From: Chimonanthus salicifolius
Taxonomy: Eukaryota > Streptophyta > Magnoliopsida > Laurales > Calycanthaceae
Length of the DNA: 64,000 nucleotides
Direction: 5' to 3'
NCBI GenBank assembly: GCA_013350335.1
Contig: CM023539.1
Span: 23,739,043 to 23,803,042 of the forward strand
The stretch's first letter is position 1, and every line of letters starts with the position of its first letter. The translations under genes and the position numbers were made by a program. The notes under the pieces were generated by a model. The model did not search any database, had not been told where the DNA came from, and saw nothing but the letters and a program-made list of their open reading frames with translations. This document shows, piece after piece, positions 24,801-37,078 of the stretch.

Positions 24801-26736
24801 CCTTATAATGAAATATGTATTATGTTTTCAAATATAAGTTTTCCATAATAAGTTAAACATGAGATTCTTAGTATGATAAGTATTTTGAGGAAAAGTATTG
24901 AAATACTTATACTATTATGATATGACTAAGATATGAGAAAGGTTTTGAGAAAAGTATTATTAATGAATTCAATTATGAGATTTCTAGTATGAAATAAAGT
25001 ATGAGGTGACTATGTAGCTTTGAATTTATAAGTAAATGAGTTTTGAGAAATGCTTGGAGGTTTACATATAAGGTATACAATATGTAAGTGTTTGATTTTC
25101 AAAGTACAAGTATGTATAATGTCTTAGTATCACACGCCGTAGTACATATAATGTGATCGAAATTCCTACTGGACGCGTTGACTAAGCCCATAAATTCCCC
25201 CCTTAGATTGTATATGTAGGTTTGAAGTACGTAGATGAAATTAGACCAAGCAATGGCCGAATATAGACAAGATAAAGAACTAAGAAGGAAGCTTGGAGTG
25301 GTGAAGCGGACTTATGTATTTTGGAATAGTAGGACAATATTATGTATTAAGAATGTTCATGTAATATTTGGAGGATGTAATGGCAATATGACTTGGAACT
25401 TTGTAATTAAGTATTTTGTATTTGACTCATGTATGATTATCTTGGGAATTTCCTTATATTTGCTTTGAGATGTGTTTCGTTATTCATGCAATGAAATAAA
25501 TGTCTAAATTTCTACATGTTTATGTTAGTGTAAGCAAATGTTATCACGTACACACTAGTTGGGTCAGTCAAGGGTCAGGTCTTCGGACGCTCGCCTCCCT
25601 TTCCACTAAAATATTCCTAATATATTATTCTGATGACGGTGGTTAAAAGGAGGGGCATTACACTTACCAACACACTAGGGTTCCTTTAACCATTCTGAGG
25701 ACATAACCAACGCACCTCTAATGTAGGGATCTCCACCGGCATGGAATCCAACAGAGGAAAACCCCATCCACACTAGGGAGTGTGGATCCACACTCAAACG
25801 CCTAGAGACTCACAACTATTGCAACCTGTAATCCACTCACAATACGCCTCCATACCAAGCCCTGGGTACCCAAACTGCACTAGGGGAGAGTTGTTATATC
25901 CTAATGTAGCCCAGTAACTATGCCTCACTAGCAACCCAACACAAGTACTAACTACATGCATGTCACAAGTATTTATGCATGATATCATTACTCAACATAT
26001 ATCATATCTAACATAGCATAGCATGCATAGATTATCTACTATCTATCACAAGCATCTCTACTACATAGTATCATGTTATCACACCAATCATGTAGTGTTA
26101 TCATAATCCAACAAATATATTATCATAAACCAATCAACAAATTAACAAGATCTCAGCAGCATGTTATCACACAATCTGATCAAAATACTAATCAACATGT
26201 TACCACGCACTTCAACCAACATATTATATCACACATCAATTGAACATGCTATCACGAACCAATTCAACATGTTATCACAGCATATGGCACTAGTATGTCC
26301 AAATGGGTCCCTTGCCACATAATCATCATAATGGTTTCCCTTACCAAGTGGCTCAAAAGATATAAGGAACCCCATTCATCGTACTCCGTGTCCAAGAAGT
26401 TATAGGATGGTTATAATGCAATAATGTGTATGCTAAAACAAGTGTAATGAGTCCCCTCACCTAAGATGGAGAGACAGTGAAATGTCAGGGGAAAAGTCCT
26501 AGCTGTCCACGAGTCTCTTCGCGAACTGATAAGATTGTAGAAACCAAACGATCGTCAAACCCCATCGGAGGAAAAACCAGAAAACTAGCTAAAGCATAAC
26601 ACTTTTCGGAAGTGCCAAAGGTAAAGCTTGGAAGTTCGAAAGGAGTTTCGAAGTCAAAGGATTTTGAAACTCAAAGGTCAAACTCTCGGAACTAAGGCAT
26701 CGAAGCTAAGTTCTGAAGCCCGTAACAAAGGAAGGT
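21830..26736 (-). mobile_element. LTR-like fragment P (minus orientation), interrupted by D
   Basis: On the minus strand, 26736 down to 26450 resembles a long-LTR leader (CTCCATCTTAG/GTGAGGGG, donor-like, near 26461). Then AT-rich sequence follows with repeated CATGTTATCACAC-type words at about 26040-26290. LTR D splits it at 21975-25662, with CTTAC on both sides. It abuts the truncated copia RNase H at about 26737. Family assignment is weak. Confidence 0.4.
21975..25662 (+). mobile_element. Solo long LTR D (3688 bp) with TSD CTTAC
   Basis: TGTAACACCCTAG...GGAGGGGCATTACA. CTTAC at 21970-21974 and 25663-25667. AT-rich start, then ATGACGTGGCAAGG and AGGTGGCATGCC blocks, a leader with (GA)n at 22624-22645, and a donor-like ACAAGTAGGT at about 22752. 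GGTAGGTTTTCCTACTTCATTGA near 23857 corresponds to the core palindrome of A and B. Near the 3' end AGTTGGGTCAGTCAAGGGTCAGG corresponds to the 3' block of A. It is a diverged relative of A, B and I. A 242-codon antisense ORF at 23990-24718 is a chance reading frame. Confidence 0.85.
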
Positions 26737-29700
26737 TACACACCCATGTCTGCAAGTAACCAACGAAGCCAAACGATCTCAGCTGTGGTAGAAGCCATAG
26801 CCCTATACTCAGCTTCAGCAGATGAACGAGCAACAACATCCTGCTTTTTGCTTCTCCATGAAATGAGAGAGTCACCCAAGAAACACAGAAGCTAATAGTA
26901 GATTTGTGATCAGAAGGATCACCTGCCCAACCCGCATCAGAGAATGCACGGAGCTCCAAAGTAGATGATGAAAGAAATAACAAACTCTGATGTATAGTGC
27001 CTCGAAGATATCGCAAAATACGAAGAACGATTGCCCAATGAACAGTGGTTGGTGGAGAGATAAACTGACTCATAATATGAACGGCATAGGCAATGTTAGG
27101 CCTCGTAATAGTGAGATAAACTAAACTTCCCACTGTAGTGCGATATAGTGTTGGATCTGGCAAAGGCACACCATAAGAGGAAGTATAATGAACGTCGAGT
27201 TCCATAGGTGTGGCAACAGGTAGGGTGTCAGTAATACGAGCTCGGCAAAGAACATCTGCAGCATACTTAGATTGAGAGAGAATATAACCTTTGGGTGAGG
27301 AGGCAACTTCTATCCCAAGAAAGTATCGTAAGGGGCCCAAGTCTTTCATGTCAAACTTGTTGTACAACTGTAAGTTTAACAGGGCAATACCATCAAGATC
27401 ATCACCTGTCAAGATCATGTCATCAACATACAAAAGTAGAAGGATACGACCAGCAGAGGTGGAGGGAACAAATAAAGCAGAGTCATGAGCACTGGAGTGA
27501 AAGCCAAGAGACTCAATCACTGTGGAGAACTTATCAAACCATGTACGCGGTGCTTGTTTGAGACCATATAAGGCCTTTCGAAGTCTGCAAACGTCCCCAG
27601 GATGATGAACAACACCTGGAAGAGGAAGCATATAAATTTTTCAGAGAGATCACCATTCAGAAATGCATTTTTAACATCCATCTGCGACAAAGGCCATTGA
27701 GAACTGAAGAAACTGCAAGTAAAGTGCGAACGGAGGTCATTTTCGTAACTAGGGGCAAAAGTCTCCTCGTAATCAATACCATATTCCTGACTAAAACCTT
27801 AGCAACTAATCGAGCCTTATATCGCTCCACAGAACCATCAGACCTGGTCTTAATCTTATATACCCATTTGCAACCAATGGCACATTTGTTTTAAGGAAGA
27901 GCTACCAACTCCCATGTACCAGTCTTGTGTAATGCAGAAAGTTCATCATCCATAGCTTGTTGCCATAAAGGATCACAAATAGCCTCCTTATAGGAGGTTG
28001 GTTCAGAGAGAGTATGAATAGATGCGAGAAACGAATAAAATGAAGAGGAATAACAGGAATAAGCAAAATCATCAAAAGAATAACCAAATCGAGTAGGAGG
28101 CTTACGGACTTGTAAAGGATAACGAGAAGTAGCAAGATCCACATCAGCAGAGGTCAAAGGAAAGGCAACTGTAGGAGAGGGAGGAGAAATATCTGTAGAA
28201 AGCAAAACGTCAACAGGAGTAGAAGTAGAAGAAATAGAAGGAACAAAGTTAGGCAAAGCAATGACAGGATTAGACATAGACAAATCATCAAAATGAGAGA
28301 AGGGGTTAATATATAGAAGCTCAGACATACCAAGAGTGCTAGAATGTGAAGGAAAAGAATAGAAAGGAATATGTTCAATAAAAGCAACATGATGTGAAAC
28401 ATACAATTTCTGTGCAGTGGGATCATAACAGCGATATCCCTTTTGACCCTCACCATAACCAAGAAAAATACACATTGCAGATCGGGTAGATAATTTTGTG
28501 CGCTCATTGTGGGGACGAAGGACAAAACATGCACAACCAAAAACTTTCAAGGTGAAATAGTCTAGAATTTTTCCATATAAACGTCCAAATGGAGATTTGT
28601 CAGAAGTGATAACGAAAGGATTCTGTTAGTTACATGAGTTGCAGTGAGTACCGCTTCTCCCCAAAAGAGGCTCGAAACACTAACAGAGAGTAACAGAGAT
28701 CGAGCAGTTTCAATGATGTGCCGATGTTTTCTCTCTGCAACTCCATTCTACTCGGGAGTGTCAGTACAAGAGGACTAATGAACAGTCCCATCTATGGCAA
28801 GCAAATCAGAGAAAGTACCAGGGGTATACTCTCCACGCAGATCACCTCTAAAGCATTTAATAGTGGCAAATGACGGCACAAAATGTTTAAAAGATAGTAA
28901 GAAATTCAGATTGACGTTTCATCAAATAAATCCAACAAAAACGAGAATAGTCATCAATAAATGAGACATAATATCGAGACCCCCCTTTTGTGGGAAGAGG
29001 GCCTGGTCCCCACACATCAGAATGAATTAAATCAAAAGGAGTAAGAGAAATAGATGAACTTTTATTAAAAGGCAATGCAGAAAACTTTGCAAGTTTACAT
29101 CCACCTGTAGAAGTTAAATACTTTAAACGAGAACTAGAAAAATGACCAAGACGAGAATACCACAAATAAAAACTAGATGAAGTGGGACTCAAACGAAAAG
29201 ATGATAAATCAACGGAAGAAGCAGCGACAGCAGGAACATGGAGCCTCTCTAAGACATATAATCCTCATTCTCTATGGCCGGTCCCAATCATCCTCTTGGA
29301 ATGAGGATCCTGCACAGAACACGAAGTGGGAGAAAAATTAACAATATAGCCAAAATCACATAGCTGACTGATAGAAATCAAATTCAGAATAAGATGAGGT
29401 ATGCAATAAACATCAGAAAGATGCAAAGAAGAGGACATAATGGAACCGACCCCTACCAAGAGCAAGGAAACACCATTGGCAGTTAAGACAGAAACATGGG
29501 ATGAAGAAGGAGATAAAGATGTGAATAAAGAAACATCATGAGTCATGTGATGAGTAGCTCCTGAGTCAAAGACCCAGGTAGAAGGAGAAATACCTGAAGA
29601 GGCTGAATGAGTCAAACCTATGAAGACAATGCGTTAGGCTGGTGAGAAGAGAGGAAGGGCTGCAACTGGTCTGCAAGGGTGGATATGGAAGGAGTCGAAG

Positions 29701-29824
29701 GTGATGCCGCATTCGCATGTGTGGAAACAGAAGGAGGCAAATGTGATGACGTATCCCCAAACGAAACAACAGTAGCAGTGCGATGTGGCTTAGGTAGCGG
29801 CACGTGTTGTTGCTGGCTTCTCAA
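26737..29824 (-). pseudogene. Ty1/copia pol remnant of element M: protease, integrase, reverse transcriptase, partial RNase H
   Basis: Domains in order on the minus strand. A gag-protease linker from 29824. Protease with Asp-Ser-Gly (FDSGATHHMT, about 29573-29545). The gag-pre-integrase motif (WYSRLGH, about 29160). The integrase core starting [11 protein letters not shown] (about 29030). The integrase C-terminal part KVFGCACFVLRPH (about 28550). RT with YGLKQAPRTWF and catalytic YVDD (about 27560 and 27435). RNase H with SDAGWAGD (about 26930). Stops occur in the integrase (near 28777 and 28752), frameshifts near 28887 and 27640, and a one-base loss in RNase H near 26886. Homology stops at about 26737, so the RNase H end and the 3' LTR are missing here. 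Clearly dead. Confidence 0.9.
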
Positions 29825-31595
29825 TGTAACGCCCCGCCTCTTTCTGCAGTCTAAAAGGGTCGTGGCCCGCTTAACTGCAGATTGAACGGGAGTCACCCAA
29901 CGCGTCACACATCTAACAGGGCCTTACATCACAGATTTGTGGCTGGGGGAAATAAGTATATATTTTTTTTTAAAGATTATAAATGAAATAAACAAAGCCA
30001 TCAAATCCTTCATGCCCAACTACTCATTGCACAAATCTTAATGTCATCCACAAAAATGAGAAGGATAACATCGACTATTAATATCAAGTCTAATCTCACT
30101 ATTCACATTCCATTCTATAAAATAAAATAAAAACAATATCCTCAAGGTTCTCAATTTATTCAAATCAACTAATCAAGTCTCAAAAATAAATATTGCCAAA
30201 TAAATAAATTCAATTGCATGAATCCACAACTATGCTAAGAAATTAAATATCCATCCTTGATTCAGTACTACGTCATCACCTCCGAGAGTTGAATCGTCAC
30301 TTCTCAGCTATCACCTGAAAAACTGTTAGGAAGTAAGCCTCACTTGCCCATGGATCATCAGCTCAGTAGGGGTACAAATAAATAATAGGAAATCCACATA
30401 CAATAATATTCAATAAAAAGGAAGAATATCCAACACAAATCAACATCACATAAACAACACACACATAAACACCACAACATAACTCATATAAACGTATCTA
30501 TCTTGATATCATACTCAAGACGCTCATATCCATCAATACATCCTAGTTCTAAGCACTAGATCATCAACTTAACCAAATAAATAGTGTAACTTATCACACT
30601 ATCAAACTCCACAAGGACTTAATTCACCTGGTATAGTGATACTCTCAATCCATTTTATAGACAACGCATTCACTCATCTGCTCTCGATATGGGATTAGTG
30701 AAAATCTCACCCCTCACCCACAGCCTTTCAATGAGGTAGCCTGCCTGTGTGGTAGCCTATGCTTATCCATCACCCACCCACAAGGACTGTTAGGTCTTTT
30801 GGCCTCACACCTCCCCATCAAGAAGACAAATTAGTAATACGCTCTTAATCAAATCTCACACATGAGATCTTTCCTGACAAGCCACTTATCACAATCAATA
30901 ATCTGATACATAATGTTGCCCATAAACATACGTCACCGTGAATACACTGTACGACCCATCACGCTCCACATTAAGGCTCATGCCCTACAATCCAACACGT
31001 GGAGTACCATCACATCATACATATGAACTAGCATCCTAGTAGTCAAATCTATCATCCACAGATGGTTAACACATCACACAATTCATGAGGTCATCATTCG
31101 ACCATATCACAATTACTCATACTCACCCAACTTACCTTTATCAATATATCCATAAATCTCACTTATACACCTATCATAATCAAACTCATACTTAGCATAT
31201 TCAGTAATTCACATGTGATGGGATCTCAATCAATTTGACGAGTCCGACCAGGTTCTTCGGGGCATACAAAACTTATATAATAATCCAGAACCGATGTTAG
31301 TCATTGGCCATGCTTGTGTCATTACCATAATATCTCAATCACCGAATCATACCACATATATCAATAATTCACATAAACCAACATATAATCAAAGTCATAC
31401 GAATATTCATTATAATTGAAAATGCATATGAATTAAAATGAAAAATAATAATAATTCAAATCATAATTATAATTAAATCTTCTACATAAAACCCATAGCA
31501 TGACTTGATTGATATCAAAAGGAAAGGACACCAAAAATCAAGTTTCGTACTCCCTACCTCAAAGACAACAAAGTTGACTAAGTCGAAGTATACAG
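29825..31595 (-). mobile_element. LTR fragment G inserted at the gag-protease junction of copia M
   Basis: Its 3' end on the minus strand is GGCGGGGCGTTACA at 29825, followed by TTGAG (29824-29820) and the protease linker. The interior is AT-rich with TACTCCACGTGTTGG and GGGTGGGTGATGG blocks like other long LTRs. A donor-like TTTGAG/GTAGGGAG lies at about 31558. The 5' part, with promoter and start, is missing beyond about 31595. Confidence 0.6.
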
Positions 31596-31599
31596 GAAG

Positions 31600-32216
31600 T
31601 TGTGTTTGTTCTTACGTCTGGATCTTCACAGCTGCCTATTTTCGATTTGGGTTTCGTTTCTTCGCATTGCATCAGCCACATCCCCACCTGTTGTGATCGC
31701 CGCCCACTGCTGCCGAATTTGCACACCTTCCGTGCCTTTCCTCCAATCGGATCTGCGCCCTCCGATCACAGAAGCACAGTTAACTCATCAGCCAGATCGT
31801 TTGCATCAGTCCCGGTTCTTGCTCAGCCTGCCACAAGTATTCGTTGCAACCTCTGCAAAACTGCCTCTTACGATCATATTTTGTTCCGATCTGCTACCCC
31901 TGTTGATCCCATCGCTGTTGTCTGCGATCTGCACTCTTGTCTTCATCTTCCTCTCTCTGATCTGCCGTGACCCAATTGGTACCAGCTCTGCACTTAGATC
32001 TGTCCTGTTCACGGTTTCTCCACCGCTTGCATCACCGACTGATCTCTTCAGCAGAACTGTCTTCTTCAGTGGCCGCGTGATTTGAGTCAAGGCAGGTACT
32101 AGTTCCTGGTGACCCGGGCTAGCCACTAACGCCAATCATCACTGCCGAGTTTGGTGTGTTGAAGGAAAGTTAGGATTTTCGGGCTTCTTGTTTGGTGGTG
32201 AGGGATTTAGCAATGG
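31600..32216 (+). mobile_element. 5' LTR/leader segment of copia M, inverted relative to its pol
   Basis: GTCTGGATCTTCACAGCTGCC at 31617 is the inverted counterpart of minus-strand sequence at about 34915-34895, and about 55 bp around it align. CAATTGGTACCAGCTCTG near 31972 may be a decayed TGGTATCAGAGC primer-binding site. The gag ATG region follows. The ORF at 31600-32085 has no protein similarity that I recognise. Confidence 0.5.
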
Positions 32217-33011
32217 CCCGGTGAACGTGATGATTCCCTCCAGCCATTAGTGTGAAGCTCACTGACAAGCACCTATACGTATTGGGCATATGTTATGAGA
32301 AACTTTTTGACCAGAAAGAACATGTGGGGTTATGTCTCTGGCGATATTGTTATTCCTACGGACACCAAGGCTGCTGACTATGCTACTTCACTGGTTACTT
32401 GGACCACCCATAATTCTAAAATCATCACTTGGATCAATAATTCAGTTGAGCTCTCCATAGGGATGCAACTTGTGATGTTCTCTACAGTGAAAGTGATTTG
32501 GGATCATTTAGAGAGATTGTATACGCAGTCCAACTTCGCTAAGCGATATCAACCTGAAAATGATATTCGCTCAGTTAGACAGGGGGATATGAGCATTCAA
32601 CAGTTTTATTCAGTCATGACTAGATTTTGGGATCAACTTGCATTAACTGAGCCAGTAGGCCTCAGTTCTATCGCACTTTATTGCACTTATAGAGAAGAAG
32701 GGCTGACTCGTTCAATTTTTTACTGCTCTTCGAGATGACTTTGAAGCACTTCGGGACTCTATTCTTCATCGTCATCCCCTTCCCTCTGTTGATACAGTGG
32801 TTCACGAACTCCTAGCTGAAGAAGTTTGTTTGAAGTCACATGGCCGACAATCGTTTTCTTTCTCTGCCTAGTCAGACTGTTTTAGCTGTGCCATTCGGTC
32901 TCCATCTAGCTCACAGAGTCGACAGCGCCAAGGTGGGAGAGTTGCAACTAGTGATTGTCGTTACTTTAAATAGAAAGGTCACTGGAAGGCCCAATGTCCT
33001 TTGTTATTGAG
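32217..33011 (+). pseudogene. Ty1/copia gag remnant of element M (inverted relative to pol)
   Basis: Reads as a copia gag capsid: SVKLTDKHLY near 32255, NFLTRKNMWGYVSG near 32300, IWDHLERLY near 32505, and a RSVRQGDMSIQQFY motif near 32575. Then an ALRDDFEALRDS segment follows after a frameshift at about 32715. A zinc-knuckle remnant (C-x-Y-F-x-x-K-GHWKAQC, near 32960-33000) has its second Cys changed to Phe and an internal TAG. It ends ...TTATTGAG at 33011, where LTR H begins. Reading continues in frame into the minus-strand sequence at 29824, showing that gag and pol were once one element. Confidence 0.85.
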
Positions 33012-34865
33012 TGTAATGACCCGACCCAGAGTAGCGGGTCAGTAGTAGTGGGTAGAGTTGGTCAGAAATTGTTATTGTGTATGCTAGTGTATAATTGTTT
33101 TTCATTAAAAGTATTTGAAAAATAAACTACAAAATTAGAAACTAAAAATATCAAATTAAATTAAATTGAGAACAATTGAAATTATTATTGCGGCAAATAA
33201 ATTTTTAATTCAATAATTTTGTAGGATTTAGTATAAAATCCTTATTCTTAGCAAATTAAGTTAGATAAAAAGAGTATTCAAATTAAATTAAGTGAATGGA
33301 AAATAAAATTGAACATTAATGATTTTAGGTAGACCCCCGATCGTACACAATCCTTCTTAAAGTAGTGATGTACTGAAGATAAAATTTAATACTCAATTCA
33401 CAAGCAAGATCCATTTAAAAGAAATTACTCAATCAAATGTAAGCCATCTCTGATAAAATTATCTACATAATAGAAAGTAGAGCCAATGAATAGAGGATTG
33501 GGTCAAAGGTTTTAGTTTAGGTAAGATAGAGACAGTCCTTAATCAAACAGTTTTGAAGACTGGAAATCAGTCTCAAGTATAAACAATACAAGTATGGTTT
33601 TCTTTGAAAACATGGATAGTTTTTGTCATAAAAACATGGGTAGTTTTCTATGGAAAACAAAGGCCATGACATGATGGTGGAGTTTGACTCCAACATATCA
33701 TAATACATATCACTAGACTAAATGCCCATTTCTATTTTAGATGTAGATAGGAAATAAAATGTAAGATAAAGGAAATATAGATGGTTTTCTTCTATGTAAA
33801 ACCTGGGCTTAAAATCAAATTAAAGTTTCATGAAAAATCATATTTGAATGGTATAGGTTGTTGTCCAAAGAATTTTACATAAGGACCTTGTACCTTTACA
33901 ACAAATTCCAAATCATATACTATCATCAAAACATGATAAACAAGTAGGACTGGTATGTATATGAAAACTGTCTAATCTTGGGAATGATTTAGAGACTGGC
34001 TACCTTCAAGGTCATAATCTCTTAAAGGGTTGTAGGGTATTTCCATTCAGATTTAACCTTAGAAGACATAATCAATACTTGTACATTTAAAACATGCACT
34101 AAATTGATTAATTAAACAAATATGATGTAAGCTAGAAATTAAGGGAAGATACATGTACTACACGGTGGTAAAGAGGAAGAAAGCAAGAGGGTTACTTTGG
34201 GCTGTGAGGGCAGCAATGCCCAATAATCTCTTGACGTTTTTGATGAAGATCAACGTGAAAGGGGAAAGAGGAATTCATGAGAGACAATTTTAAGGAATCC
34301 AAAGAGGGCTTACCGAGAGAGAAATACCGATGGAGGGAATCCAAGGATCTTGCTACTGCTGCTTGAAGGAGATCAAAAATAGGATAAGAGATTTGGCTGC
34401 CATCGCATGATTTATAGGAAATAACGTCAGCTGATTTCTTCCGAGAGAGATTCGAATTTGAAGGTGAGAGTTTCTATTTTGAAGAAGGGAAAGAGATGGA
34501 GATGGAAAAGGATTTGGGGAAAGTTTCCGATGGAGGGGGATATTGGGGTTTTTGTCTTGAAATAGGAAAGAGAGAGAGATATGATGGTGGGAATTTGGGT
34601 TTCCTTTTTATTTTAGTGTTAGGGATTTTGGGATATAAGAGTCAAAGGGGAAACTTAGGGAATTAAGATTTAATTCGGTAATTAAGTTTATTCACTCACA
34701 TAGTTTTAACTATTTATTTATTTTAAAGGATCCAAGTAAATAAATTTTAATGGAAAAGAATTTTGATTAAACTCACTAATTTTGGAATAAAATTTATTAA
34801 ACTTTTATTCTTGTATCTTAATTCCTCTCCTAAATTCAAGAAGTTTACTTATAAAGAACAATCGT
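33012..34865 (-). mobile_element. 5'-truncated long LTR H (minus orientation)
   Basis: Its 3' end on the minus strand is GGGTCGGGTCATTACA, next to CTCAA (33011-33007). In the sense direction it has pyrimidine-rich promoter sequence, TATAAATC near 34415, and a leader that ends TTTCTCTCTCG/GTAAGCC (donor-like, 34313). The TGTAA start is missing where copia leader sequence begins near 34866. Confidence 0.6.
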
Positions 34866-35263
34866 AGGTGTCTCTGTTTACCCAAATCGAAACCAGGCGG
34901 CTGTGAAGATCCAGACGAATAACAAACAGAACAACCGTAGGTGTCTCTAGTTTTCGAGTTGCAATCAGAACCGACAGTCAGCAACTCCTAATGGGGGTCT
35001 GATGCAAGGACGGGAACTGGCTAGATCTGAGGCGTTGGTTACAGATGACGGCAAACGATGAAGACAAGCAGCCTGGTATTCGATGCAAAATCGTAATCGG
35101 AACCCACAAGATCCAAAACGAAAAAAAAAAATCGATGCAAAAACCCTAAGAATCCATAGTTTTACCATTGATTAAGACAATAATATATACAAAGTAAACC
35201 CTAAGTGAAACATAATAAAAAGACTAAGATACCCCTATACAAATAAGATAATACAACTTAACA
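34866..35263 (-). repeat. 5' LTR of copia M (minus orientation), beginning TGTTAAG
   Basis: Starts TGTTAAGTTGTATTATC at 35263 on the minus strand, then TTTGTATATATTATTG and a GC-rich leader. CGTCTGGATCTTCACAGC (about 34915-34898) is repeated, inverted, at 31617. GAGACACCTACG-TTGTTCT occurs twice (about 34948 and 34877). H cuts it short. Confidence 0.65.
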
Positions 35264-36275
35264 GTACCCAATGAGTATAAGAGTCACTCTCCGTAGCGTT
35301 ATCCAGTGTATATGAGTGTCTATGGGTAGGAAGGCTTGCACATGTCTCAAGAATTAATCGAGTACTCTAAGAGGTATGGACACCTTAGTGATACAAAAAA
35401 AAAGGTACCCAATTGGTGTGGGGGATAAAATGCTTCTCTTTCTTTAATCTCCTTTTCTTAATTATGTTTCTAAGGGTGGGTGTACTTATTATCATAATTT
35501 AATTTAGATTTCAGAATTTTCATTCCACATCAATGTGAGTGCTTACCTTCCTCATTCCTTCTTTATTTTATTTTATTTTATTTAATTTTTTTGTTCTTTG
35601 ATTAGTTGAGATTCTTTTGACTAACCTTTAATTTTTTTAATGCTTTGATTCGATCCATTGAGAGTTTGATCTTATACAAGGAATTTTAGTTGAGTTTTGA
35701 ATCGCGAATATCTCATTAAAAATTTAAAACAATGCTTCTATAAAAGAAAAAAAGCGCATAATTTTAGCTAGAATGCACACATAATCAATGCGCCATCCCA
35801 AATCAACCCTGAAAGACGGTTTATGCTAAACCCAAAAGATGTTTTCTTAGTTCTAATCCTCAATGCAAAGGCTCTAAAAGGAAATTCTTTTCTTACGTTC
35901 TTGGTTATAACAATCGCTTAATGAGGTAGGAAAACAAAAGAGAAAAGAAGCTACACAAAAGTGAATTCTTGCTTAAGCCATAACACACTGGCCTTAATGG
36001 CATTTCGACTGTAAAAGCGTGACAAACGTAAGTCAAAATAAAGCAGCTATGGCTTTAAAGAAAGGTGAAGTTGTTCATTGTCAATAGCGTAGAGAAATTA
36101 TCAATCGTGAATCGATTGATAGGTTTATATTAGACAGTGAGAATGAGTTAATTTAGTAGTTCTATTCTTAGTATGAAGAATGACAAAGTTCAACTTTAAA
36201 AAAATCAAATTTAGCAAACGATATCTATCAAAATGATGATCAGAATAAAAAATAATCAGCAGTCAAGATTTGGCA
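35264..36275. other. Intergenic, AT-rich; one dispersed poly-A-tailed repeat at 35281-35405
   Basis: Nothing coding is seen. The segment CTTGCACATGTCTCAAGAATTAATCG...CTCTAAGAGGTATGGACACCTTAGTGATACAAAAAAAAA (split here into short words) has two further relatives at 40380-40545 and 40790-40965. Each ends in an A-rich tail, as expected for a retroposon. Confidence 0.4.
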
Positions 36276-36616
36276 TGTTGGGGTTGGGTATGAATGAGTC
36301 TCATATTAGAAGTGTAGACAGACTATCTAGCGATTTATATAAGACTTAGTCACTTCACCTATCAGGCTAGTATTTTGGAATAGATACCAAGGTCTTAATA
36401 AGTGGTATCAGATCTAGATTTCAGACTAGCTTATATGGACTCAGGAGACTTCCCAGGCGAACGAGATGGCTGGCCTCGTTCGAGAGAGAGATTGTTGAGA
36501 TTGGCTACGAATGAGTTTCACATTGAAAGTATAGAAGGAGATATAGGGATTTATAAGGAATTTTGATCACTCCAACTATCCGACTAGTCTTTTGTGATAG
36601 ATATCTAAGTCCGACA
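36276..36616 (+). mobile_element. TRIM (miniature terminal-repeat retrotransposon)
   Basis: Two ~125-bp terminal repeats, 36276-36400 and 36493-36616, both start TGTTGxGxTTGG and share ATGAGTxTCA, GATTTATA and CAACTATCCGACTAG-type blocks. Between them is TGGTATCAGA (36403-36412), the tRNA-iMet primer-binding site. A purine tract CGAGAGAGAGAT directly precedes the second repeat. The interior is only ~92 bp and non-coding, as is usual for TRIMs. The right end is GACA; a clean 5-bp duplication is not visible. Confidence 0.85.
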
Positions 36617-37018
36617 AACAAAATGTCCATGATCAGGAAGCTAAATCATTCAATCTTATATGATTTATGTGCCATGGACCATATACATTGGGGACTCTAT
36701 ATATCATAGATGTGCGTTAGCTCCGTGAATGCATATGGAATCAATCCTATATGAAAAAAGCACAAATCTGTATAAACAAGATAAAAGAGACGAAACAATT
36801 CAATAATGGAGTTGGAAAGGGGGTTCTCCTTGCCTTCCTCCCATCCTTTTCATTTTTAAAGGAGTAGCTTTTAGGGGTCCATAAGAATATGCATGGATAT
36901 CCCACACAGGATGAATGGACTTCGAGTATTCTCTCAATCCATTCTTTTAGCTCTGCCCTGCAATTCACCACACTTTTTCCCCTCTGCAAAGCTTCCCAAG
37001 TAATATACTTTCCATACA
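36617..37018. other. Intergenic region downstream of the IDD gene
   Basis: No element or gene recognised. A minus-strand 90-codon ORF (36747-37019) begins just past the IDD polyadenylation signal and has no features of a real protein. Confidence 0.4.
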
Positions 37019-37019
37019 C

Positions 37020-37025
37020 TTTATT
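37020..37025 (-). terminator. Candidate polyadenylation signal of the IDD gene
   Basis: AATAAA on the minus strand, about 55 nt after the stop codon at 37081-37079. It is the nearest canonical signal downstream of the gene. Confidence 0.45.
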
Positions 37026-37078
37026 GTAGCATATTGCTTTTAATCAGAAAATTCTTGCTATTCCTGACCACTATACAT

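Noticed and set aside
31600..32085. 161-codon plus-strand ORF
   Set aside because: It is the LTR/leader of copia element M; its inverted counterpart at 34866-35168 shows the same DNA is non-coding.
36747..37019. 90-codon minus-strand ORF just past the IDD gene
   Set aside because: It starts at the IDD polyadenylation region, has no motif, and there is no sign of a separate promoter.
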